From Mixophyes australis (lineage: Eukaryota; Chordata; Amphibia; Anura; Limnodynastidae), in contig JAVHZZ010000005.1 of the NCBI GenBank assembly GCA_036250195.1, positions 186,970,948 through 187,034,947 on the forward strand: a DNA stretch of 64,000 nucleotides. Direction: 5' to 3'. Position numbers and translations under genes: made by a program. The notes beneath the pieces were generated by a model. The model made no database searches, had not been told where the DNA came from, and worked only from the letters and a program-made list of their open reading frames with translations. Shown here in pieces: positions 55,775 through 64,000 of the stretch; position 1 is the stretch's first letter, and every line of letters begins with the position of its first letter.

Positions 55775-57790
55775 TGTGAGTGTAGGCGCGGTCCTGTGTG
55801 AGGTGAGCACACGTGGTTAGGAGGTACAGTAGAGCGGAGGCTCCTGTGGTGCTGTAGCAACCTGCTGGTTGGCTAACAGCGGTGTGCTCTGGTAAGTAGC
55901 GTGCAAAGTACTGTATACTGTATTTATTCTGTCTGTGTGGCGAGTGTAGTTTACATTACAGTATTTTGGGTGTGCTATGTAATTGTGTCCAGGGGCAAGA
56001 CGTCAGGCCCCCATTAAAGGTAGGCTCTTGTTCCTGTGGTTTTCCTGTGCTAACCCATTCTGTGGGGACAAGTGTAAGTACCAGCATACACATAGTCAGG
56101 GGAGAACACACGTAGTTTTCCTGTCCCTTAGGTCCCCGGGGTCACACTGGTACCCAGAGGGGGTGGCTGAGTGAGTTGGTGGCAGTGCAGCACACCTTGA
56201 GGCAGTTCCAGGGGCGGCCGTGGTTCTGATCAAGGGTCCTCAAGGCCGGTTCCGTGCAGGTGGACCTGTGGTTCCGGACGTGGGGACACGTGTGAGATAC
56301 CCGAGTACAGGCAGTCGGGCGGTTCAGTTCGATCGGCTGTTCCGTGCGGCAGTCGGCCCGCGGGTTAGTGTGCTGTTCTACTGAGCCTCAGCCGGGCTTA
56401 AAGAACCGGTCCTTAGGGTCCGTGGGTGACCCCATAGCAAGAAGGCAGCTTCTTGGTACGACCTGGGTGAGGGGGTTAGGAACCGCCCTCCGGTTTAGGC
56501 TGTGAACACCGGCTGGTGTTCCCCGTAGCGTGTAAGTGAGCAGTTCCGTTAGTGCACCACACCTAGTTAGTCATAGTGGTTTGACTTAGTTGCGTTGCCG
56601 ACCATTAGAACGTTGTTAGGGTCGGGTCGCTGTTGTAGTCAGTCCAGTTTTGTGGGTGCCATCTTAGTCTCACGGAGAGCGTAGAGGGAGGCTGTGTGTT
56701 CTTGTCATCCGCAGGAGTCGGGAAGGTGCAGGAGAACCGGATCGGAAGTGGGAGTGTCCCGGTGAGTATCACGCTCGATTCCCCCTTTCGGTTAGGCCCT
56801 CACCGGCAGGTGTGTGAGGTACTTGAGGCGGGATTAGTCCTCGGACTAGTCTTGGCCTTCAGTGCCTGTAGTCCCCCGCGTCTTGGCAAGAACAAAGTGA
56901 GGAGGCGGCAAGGAGCTTGGACTGACTGTGCCCTTGTTCTTTGCCGTAGTCTCGGACAGCCCTTACCTGGTAGGCACGGCCGTAATCTCTGTCTCTATCT
57001 CAGAGGGACGTGATTGGAGGTGACTGCGGCTGCGAATCTGCTGGGATTGGATCGCAGCTGGGAAATTGGAAGCGGACTGGAGGTGACCATCGTTTACAAG
57101 GTAAGTTCTTTTGTGTTGCGTCTGTCCCTGTCTTTCCCCGCAGGGGGCGTTACACCCATGCTGTTGCAAGATTGATCTTCCTCTCTCATCACTCCACATC
57201 TTCTACACCACTGTGCAAATCCCTACATTGGCTCATAGTCCTCAAGATCCAATTCAAACTACTCACTTTTACATACAAAGCCCTTAACAGCACCACCACT
57301 TCATACATCTCAAATCTTATGTCAAATTACTCTCCATTCCGCCCTCTTAGATCTACCTCTGACCTGTGCCTTGTCTCGTCTCTGGTAACCACCTGTCACT
57401 TCTATCTACAAGACTTCTCCGGTGCTACTACCCACTTATGGAATTCTCTACCACGCATATCAGGCTTTCCCACAGCCTTTAAATCTTTAGATGCTCTCTG
57501 AAAACCCATCTCTTTTTTAGAGATTACAGTATCCTCAATGATACTACTCACACTATTGCACTCTCACAAAATCTCTACTCTGAGCCACACTCACCCTTCT
57601 CGTTTCAGCTGTGCTCTCTTACACTTAGAATGTAAGCTCTCTAATGTGCAGGGTCACCCATACCCTTTGTTTTAATGTCTTCATTTATTTTGTCTACCTT
57701 GTATGTCCCTGTTTTATGTATGTCCTGTTATCGCTACTATACAGTGCTGTGGAGCACAGTCTACGATGATAATAATAATAATACTAATAA

Positions 57791-59762
57791 AGTAAGCTGT
57801 ACATTAATAAAAGAAAACAAATTAATATTAACCTTCTTTACATACATCCATCTTGACCATCTTACCAAATTAATATAATTAATTTCCTAACGCTTAGAAA
57901 AATGTAATAAAGAACAATATGCTAGAGGCAAAAAAAAGTAAGAACAATAAATTTTGTAGAAGCCAAACTTCATTAAAACATATGCAGATTACAACACAAA
58001 AATAGTTTTAGACTGCAAAGTGTTATACTTTATCTAATGCAGACACTAACTGAAGCTTCTAAAAGCTTTTTCTGCATTCTAACCCCCAGAACAATTTTGA
58101 TTTGCGTGTGTGTGGGTTTATGAACAACGGAAAAGCCCTCCCCAGAGTGCATCCCTGAGGTTGGTAATGTAGGGGTGATTTTTCTGTCTTCCTGAATCCT
58201 CTTAAGGGTGTGCATTTTGGCCACGTTTTGTTATTTGTCTCTACTTCTCATAGGCAGTGATTGTATAGATCATTCACTAGTTTTGTATTTCAACCTTTGT
58301 GGAATATCATTTCTAATGTTTTGCATCTGCAATTTTCCTCTGGCCAAGGAACTCCACAGCTTAATGAAACCTCTCAGTCTCACGCAATGTTTACCAATAC
58401 AATAGGTTATCCACCTGAGCAACATAACCTAAACACTGCCCTATTTGATTCTAGGATATTGTGCTTTGCTTCGTCTTCTGAATTTGATTGATATATGTTC
58501 ACCCTGACATTGACCTGTAGTTGGATTCTGCATTACTACTGCCTGCCAGATTTTGGCTTGTCTTGTGGTCTGGAAACTTGAGTGTTAGCAGCCTCTGGTG
58601 AACACCAGAAGGGTCAATGAATGCCCAAAAGAGATTGTGCCAATTAAAAGAAGCACAGAGTGCTTATTTTCTATGCTGATCTGTACAAGGGCTTGGAGAA
58701 AAAAGACTGCTTCTGGAACACATTAGACTATAGCAACTGCCTTTGTCTTTGAGCTAATGAAAACAGTTATATTCAGAGGCTCCCGGGTTATACGTGTGAA
58801 ACCCCAGAAGTTCCTTCAGGATTCAGGCAGTCTAATTATGGCCAGATACAATTGTGCAACTAAGATAGAGGGGCAAGCAGAAAATCTTCCAATTTGTCCA
58901 CATGGATGCCAAGCAGTACATTGGGTATAATCAGTAATAAATCCTATGAAAGAAGAAATTGAAATGGGAAAATGGGCACTCAAATAAAATAAAAAGCACA
59001 AATAAAAATAAATCAGAAAAACATATATTTTGGTATATTTATAAATGATAAACGTTTACTGATATATGATTATATGCAGTGTCGAACTGGGGCATTACGG
59101 AACCACGAGGAGAATGCAATTGTAGAAGCCCATGAAATATTGTGAGTGCGACCGAAGGAATGAGGTCAGCCACCAGAGGGGTGTGGCCATCCTACAAAAC
59201 AGGGATTATATTTTCTTTTGGTACTAGACTAGTTTTTCAGTGCTGCACCACTTCTTCTACTTAAATTGTTTTTTTCCAATCTTGTCCTGCCGGCCTCAAG
59301 TCTGTGAATAAGTCTTCACACATGGAGTCATAGGCATATGGAGATCTGAAAACAAGTGGATGTAGCAGCGTAGTGCTGGTGAGTGACAGTGGCATCACTA
59401 TCCCCGCCAATTCCTTTTTATGTAGTTCCATGCGGCTTCACTTGATTTTGACTGTTGTCTGTTACACCAACATTGTTTGTATTTTTGTTCAATTGATTTG
59501 TTTGCATCTTTAAGTACTCTGCATATTACCATTGGGTTGTTCTTTTGTAATGTGCTTTGGATATGGTTTGAAAATAAAGAGATTAAAAAACAGAAAATGT
59601 CACCAAAGCCTCCTGATATATAGGGTTAGCAAGGTGGGTACAACTATTCTGGCAAGCTTTTACATAGAAGGAGGCCTCACTAACTCAGTCAGGGTCACTT
59701 ATGCAGATTATATGGGAGTCCTCTCCTTGTCGGTTTTACTAAACTACAATTTTAGATGTTGT
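57791..59762. other. Unannotated stretch
   Basis: AT-rich sequence with no recognised gene. A CAGTGTCGAACTGGGGC motif near 59,079 resembles a hAT end, without a partner. Confidence 0.45.
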
Positions 59763-60101
59763 GGGCAGCCCGGTGGCTTAGTGGTTAGCACTTCTGCCTC
59801 TCAGCACTGGGGTCATGAGTTCCTTTCCCAACCATGGCTTTATCTGTGTGGATTTTGTATGTTCTCCCCGTATTTGCGTGGGTTTCCTCCAGGTGCACCG
59901 GTTACCTCCCACACTATAAAAACATACTGGTGGGTTAATTGGCTGCTAACAAATTTACCCTAGTCTGTGTTTCTGTCTGTGTGTGTTAGGGAATTTAGAC
60001 TGTAAGCTCCATTGGGGCAGCGACTGATGTGAATGAGTTCTCTGTACAGAGCTGCGGAATTAGTGGCGCTATATAAATAAATGATGATGATGATGATGAT
60101 G
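59763..60101 (+). mobile_element. tRNA-derived SINE, full length
   Basis: Head GGGCAGCCCGGTGGCTTAG with A-box TGGCTTAGTGG, core GTATGTTCTCCCCGTATTTG, tail TGCGGAATTAGTGGCGC then ATATAAATAA and (ATG)n. This is the most complete copy in the window. Confidence 0.9.
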
Positions 60102-60629
60102 GTTCTCAGGACATTACTAGGCAGGGCGGTATTGCAGGCGAATACTGGTGTTCTCAGAGACCAAATCTTGGCAATATGCGGTTCTATCTCTTCCTATACT
60201 GTTTGGGTATCTGTGAGTGAACTCTCCCTAAGGCTGAATGTTTCTGACTTAGTGGTAAAACAGTTCCTTAGTGCAACTACACCAACAAATGTACAGTCCA
60301 GTGCAGGTAAGCATAATTTTACAGGTGCAGATACTCACTCAGTTGTTGACCCTTCTGGGCCTGGTAAGACTCAAATCAAACTGGTCGCTCCTCCACTTTA
60401 AAAACACTTGTTGTCCCCATCATTTTTGCATCAGTAATAGAACTAGAGATGCTCAGACTCGGTTCCCCGAGAACCGAACACATCCAAACTTAGCAGACCC
60501 GAGTACTGAACCGAGGCGGCTTGGTACTTTTGCGCCTTCAGAATTGAAAACGAGGCAAAACATCATTGCTATGTCATTGGATCTCGCAAGTTTTGTATTC
60601 TATAAGTACCACCCTCCACGACGATCCAG

Positions 60630-61125
60630 CTCCACTGCTAATTGTCATTGCTGACATAGAAGTAATAGGGCTGGAAGGCTTGGTCTAAATCTGCAGTCAA
60701 ATTGTACGGTGTTATATAGCTAATACGCAAACAGGAGAGCTCCATTGCTCCATTGCTAATTGTCATTGCTGAAATAAAAATAATAGGGCTGGCAGGCTTG
60801 GTCTAAATCTGCAGTCAAATTGTATGGTTTTATATAGCTAATACGCAAACAGGAGAGCTCCATTGCTAATTGTCATTGCTGAAATATAAATAATAGGGAT
60901 GGCAGTCTTGGTGTAAATCTGCAGTCACATTGTACTATGCCATAGCTCACCCAGAAATAGGAGAAGTGGCAGTGTTTAGTGCTGAAACAGAAATTAAAAT
61001 AATAGGGCTGGCAGTGTTATTAAAAGTCTCCAGTCACATTTTACTGTGCCATAGCTCATGCAGAAACAGGAGGGGTGGCAGTGTCCCTGTCACTCTCCAG
61101 TCTTCAGTCACATTGTTTTTGACAC
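60630..61125. repeat. About 110-bp tandem repeat near the hAT 3' end
   Basis: GCTAATTGTCATTGCTGA, then AATAGGGCTGGCAG, then AATCTGCAGTCA recur in the same order four to five times, diverging toward 61.1 kb (spacing 107-118 bp). Sub-terminal tandem repeats are common in hAT elements, where they can be transposase-binding sites. Confidence 0.82.
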
Positions 61126-61534
61126 TCTCCAGTCTCAATCATGATGATACTAATCCCTATATCTCATGTGCTAAAGCCTATGTTCAAGTGCATAGTGGTT
61201 TAAGTCAGGGAAACCAAAATGTAAATAAAAAGCTTGTACCTTTTTAAAGAAAAAAACACCTCTCTAGTAAAGGTGAAAGTTTACTGTAGAAGTACATAAA
61301 ATTGCCAACATGCCATTCTAGCCAAAATATTACAAAGCACACAAGCATCAGCTAACTCCCTTCTCTCAGCTAGATGTCAGTACCTGCAATCTACACTGTC
61401 ATCATGTTCACCCATATCAGTGTGTACATCATCTTCAAACAATACTAATTAATACCTGCTGGAATTCACCATCACAGAAGTCTGTGTACTTCGATGTAAT
61501 TGCCGATAACGGCCTTCCTCATGGAATTTGTAGT

Positions 61535-63800
61535 TCATTTTACGGAAGAGCTGTCACGATTTTTTGGCAATTCTTTTAGACCAGACCAAATGTCAAAATG
61601 TTGTGCTGACTCATCTGCATCAACACTGCGTGTCTTGGGAAAGCTGAGTTTCTTCCTAGCAGCAATTTTAAGAGAAACTGATGGAGGAGACATCATTGTG
61701 TCATGTACCACTTGAGCTGTCAGCTTGCTGACCAGGAGCTCATTGCATCTCTTGAGATCTTGCTCAATTGGAAAGAAAGAGAAGACATAGCGCTTAAACC
61801 TAGGATCAAGCACAGTCTCCAAAATGTAAAGATCCGATATCAATATGTTGATAACTCTTGGATCCTGGCGAAGCGAATAAAGTACTTATTCTACAAGTCC
61901 AATATAATTAGTGGCATTGCTTTGTTTCATTTCCTCCTTCAATTTTGTCTTGCTGCTTTTCAAAAAGTCTAATTAGGGGAATCACTTAACTCAAGTTAGC
62001 AGTGTCTGCATTCTCTTCACAGGTGACTGCTTCGAGTGGTTTCAGCATCTTGCACAAACATGGAAAGTATTCTCCACTGCGCTGGACTACGTACATTCCC
62101 CCTAAATTATATTCTTCTTGCAGCTGCTGCATTCTCCTACATGCTGTTGCAGAATCCCGAAAATGACCCTAAATATTTTGGGACAAAGACAGCATCTCAT
62201 GCATGTCATTGTCATTTTTTTAAAAGTTCTGTACCGCCAAGTTGATTGTGTGAGTAAAACAGGGAATGTGATGGAAATCCCCCCACTGTAATGATCTAAC
62301 AATATTGGTGGCCTTATCAGAAATCACATATCCTCAGCAGGATAAGCCATGTTGCAATGACATCCCTTAGTTTTTCAAACAGGTTGTCAGCGGTATTACC
62401 TCTGACCTGCGCCTTGTCTCGTCTCTGATAACCACTTCTCACTCCCACCTTCAAGACTTCCCCAGTGCTGCTCCCCATTTATGGAATTCCCTACCACACT
62501 CAATCAGACTTTCCCACAGCCTTCAAATCTTTAGATGTTCTTTGAAAACCCATGTATATTTCAAAGGTGACCTTATCCTCGATTACACTATTCACACTAA
62601 TGCACCCTCACAACTATCAGCTGTGCCCTCTTCCCTTTAGAATTAAGCTCTCTAATGAGCAGGTTTCTCCATACCCTTTGTTTTCATGTCTACATTCATT
62701 TTGTGTGCCCTGTCTTACATATGTGCTGTTTTATGTATGCTCTTGTCTTCCATACAGTACGATGTTGTGGAGCACTGTGGTGCCTTACAAATCTAAGATA
62801 ATAATAATAATAATAATACGCCTCTTAGTGAAGCAGATGATACACAGAGTAGTCTGCCTCTGAAAAATGTGACGTTCTTGGGTACATGCTGCTGCTGTCC
62901 CTGCTGGTGAAGGCGAATCACCAACCCAGTGGGCTGTCACAATCATATAATATTTAGTTTGCCCAATTCCGCTTGTCCACACATCTGTGGTTAAATGTAC
63001 AGTGGGTAGAATGGCATTTTGTAGCCCAATAATTACATTTTTACGAACCTTCTGGTAGAGGTGAGGAATAACTTTTCTAGTAAAATGGTGTTGTGATGGA
63101 ATCTGGTAACGGGGACACAAGACCTCAACTAACTGTCTAAAACCAGCTGCATTAATAGTGGAAATTGGACGCAAATCTAACACTAGCATAGTCGCCATGG
63201 ATGATGTGATCCGCTTTGCGTGTGGGTGACAGCTTTCATACTTGCTTCCTCTAGAAAAGGTATGTTTAACAGTCAATTGTTCTAAACTACTAGTAGTCTT
63301 CTTCTTGGTTTGTTTCTGGGTTGAAGAAACACCACCAGCAGCTGGAGCAGCAGCAGTGGACCTAACGCTCAAGGATTCTTCACTTGTGAGGATATTGATG
63401 ATGAAGGTGTTGGGAGTGTAGATTGCAGGTGCTGGATTTAGCTGACAGAAGGGAGTTAGCTGATGCTGGACTGGTTGTTGTTATTTTTTAGCATAAGTGT
63501 CTGATTTTCACAAAAGCTTTTCATGAACTCGCTTCAAATGGCGTAACATGGATGAGGTTCCTACATGGTTAAGGTCCCTACCTCTACTGACTGTGGCTTT
63601 ACAATGCTGCAAATGGATAGACAACTGTTGTCAGGATTTGTGTAAAAATAATTCCACACATAAAGGTGGATTTTTTTGGTCTTATGCCCAGGCATGATAA
63701 TGTCCTTCTTCTTATCACTGACAAGAACTGCTTCCACTGGTGCATGACTTGCCACAGTAGAGTTCATTAACTGCACTGTTTGCTTAGGTGCCTTAAGCCC
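61535..63800 (-). pseudogene. hAT (ZBED-type) transposase remnant, split by an L2 LINE 3' end
   Basis: Read on the minus strand from about 63,800: a BED-type finger region (V-W-N-Y-F, then a frameshift, then H-C-K-A-T-V-S-R-G and L-R-H-L-K-R-V-H); H-P-H-A-K-R-I-T, D-L-R-P-I-S, L-C-P-R-Y-Q-I-P-S and L-T-T-D-V-W-T-S (63,372-62,870), which holds the first catalytic Asp region. An L2 3' end interrupts (62,392-62,818). Next comes S-D-K-A-T-N-I-V-R-S-L...I-P-C-F-T-H-T-I-N-L-A-V-Q (about 62,335-62,225), the C-x2-H motif region. Then L-E-T-V-L-D-P-R-F-K and L-K-R-C-N-E-L-L (61,843-61,535). The C-terminal dimerisation domain is not recognisable. Several stops and frameshifts make it inactive. Confidence 0.85.
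62392..62818 (+). mobile_element. L2-clade LINE 3' end, 5'-truncated
   Basis: It starts in the C-terminal RT region (CTCTGACCTGCGCCTTGTCT) and matches 57,355-57,783 motif by motif (TTTATGGAATTCCCTACCAC, ACCCATGTA, TTAAGCTCTCTAATG, ACCCTTTGTTTTCATGTCT), ending in (AATAAT)n. It lies inside the hAT transposase remnant and so inserted after it. Confidence 0.88.
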
Positions 63801-64000
63801 ATTGTTAGCTTGTTTTGTGGGGGCCCAAACAAACCAAGCACTTCAGCCACAAAAGTGGCACTGCTTATCGCTGGAGTGCTTGCTTTGTTAAACTGTACAT
63901 GTCCTTTTCAATATCTTACATAAGGTTGGGTTGGAGGGCCCATGGACAATTCCATCGTGCACCATTTTTCTTTTCTGAAACTGCTGTGTGGCAATGTTTC

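Larger units (their letters stand above)
51029..57154 (+). mobile_element. Non-autonomous LTR retrotransposon with 2.58-kb LTRs, 6.1 kb
   Basis: Two equal 2,578-bp LTRs (51029-53606, 54577-57154) flank a 970-bp interior. The interior has a tRNA-Ser primer-binding site, a Gag-like zinc-knuckle frame and a purine-rich tract, but no protease, reverse transcriptase, RNase H or integrase. The LTRs differ at five positions I could find. It interrupts LINE copy B: LINE sequence resumes after it as CACCCATGCTGTTGCAAG. The target duplication is ambiguous because terminal bases resemble the target. ACACC on both sides fits if the LTR is taken as AATG...CGTT; ACCAA against ACCCA fits another boundary choice. 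Its layout matches large retrotransposon derivatives that rely on another element's enzymes. Confidence 0.9.
54577..57154 (+). repeat. 3' LTR
   Basis: Partner of 51029-53606, offset 3,548 bp. Differences found by eye (5' LTR to 3' LTR): 51326 A/G, 51990 A/G, 52956 A/G, 53114 A/T, 53487 G/A; no indels. At 54874 this copy has the G that completes the fourth CCAAT palindrome (7-bp stem CGCGAGC/GCTCGCG). Confidence 0.93.
47574..57790 (+). mobile_element. L2-clade LINE (copy B), carrying three nested insertions
   Basis: The LINE occupies 47574-47813, 48098-48690, 48862-51028 and 57155-57790. The leader (CAGGGGGCGGTAAAACACCC) is followed by an endonuclease with L-I-L-G-D-F and G-H-S-L-D-L-V-F (about 49,090-49,230). 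The reverse transcriptase has K-K-H-S-L-D-P, L-S-N-Y, L-Q-S-G-F, T-E-T-A-L-T-K-V, L-S-A-A-Y-D-T-V-D-H and a V-D-D catalytic box (about 50,630). The C-terminal region has K-S-L-H-W-L and R-P-L-R-S, and W-N-S-L-P. The 3' end is AT-rich with (AATAAT)n near 57,765-57,783. This is the order and motif set of L2/CR1-type LINEs. Many stops and frameshifts make it inactive. The order of insertions shows it is older than all three nested elements. Confidence 0.88.
60443..64000 (-). mobile_element. hAT element with broken transposase, extends past the window
   Basis: The likely 3' end starts CTAGAGATGCTCAGACTCGG at 60443. It is followed by about 110-bp tandem repeats and then a minus-strand transposase remnant reaching the right edge. 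No right terminus is visible because the window ends. A short relative of this end is at 36.44 kb. Confidence 0.65.

Noticed and set aside
51029..57154. Segmental duplication explaining the two 2.58-kb copies
   Set aside because: A primer-binding site directly after the first copy, a purine tract directly before the second, TG...CA ends and a LINE interrupted at one point fit an LTR retrotransposon better.

Overview
The window looks like animal (vertebrate) nuclear DNA, most likely from an anuran amphibian. That placement rests on the repeat repertoire as I know it: a tRNA-derived SINE ending in (TGATGA)n, L2-clade LINEs, many short hAT-like elements with 8-bp target-site duplications (TSDs), a PIF/Harbinger element with its MYB-like partner gene, and a Tc1-like element. 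I found no intact host protein-coding gene, no rRNA gene and no free-standing tRNA gene. Nearly every recognisable coding segment is transposon-derived. Long stretches between elements are AT-rich and featureless to the eye.

Layout. 0-6 kb: a 1.03-kb hAT-type element with perfect TSDs, a 57-bp minisatellite, a SINE and a 313-bp hAT-like MITE. 6-17 kb: mostly unannotated, with a CpG-rich nested hairpin (9.35 kb), a 1.28-kb foldback element (12.3-13.6 kb) and several MITEs. 18-27 kb: a Ty3-like gag/protease remnant, a 100-bp tandem repeat running into (TA)n, an internally deleted Tc1 element, and an old LTR-like segment at 23.1-23.4 kb. 28-32 kb: a Harbinger element with a transposase exon (+) converging on a MYB-like gene (-) whose splice sites and reading phase are still visible. 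36-43 kb: SINEs, a duplicated segment, a degraded zinc-finger-type ORF, and a 29-bp minisatellite split by a solo LTR. 44.9-57.8 kb: a nested stack in which L2-type LINE sequence is interrupted by a 1.68-kb hAT element, a 276-bp hAT MITE, a near-perfect palindromic MITE and a 6.1-kb LTR retrotransposon. 60.4-64 kb: a hAT element carrying a broken ZBED-type transposase, itself hit by an L2 3' end.

The most interesting object is the LTR retrotransposon at 51,029-57,154. It has two 2,578-bp LTRs differing at only five sites I could find, a primer-binding site matching the 3' end of tRNA-Ser, and a short internal region coding for one zinc-knuckle Gag-like protein with no pol. Two structural layers in its LTRs are not explained by ordinary annotation. 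One is a promoter of four palindromes, each with a CCAAT box at the stem-loop junction. The diverged LTR-like segment at 23.2 kb has four palindromes in the same order with the same stem lengths (7, 6, 9, 7 bp) but different, compensated stem sequences. The other is an array of about 21 mini-hairpins of the type GGGC-loop-GCCC just downstream of a strong splice donor. Both are read directly from the sequence; their function is unknown.
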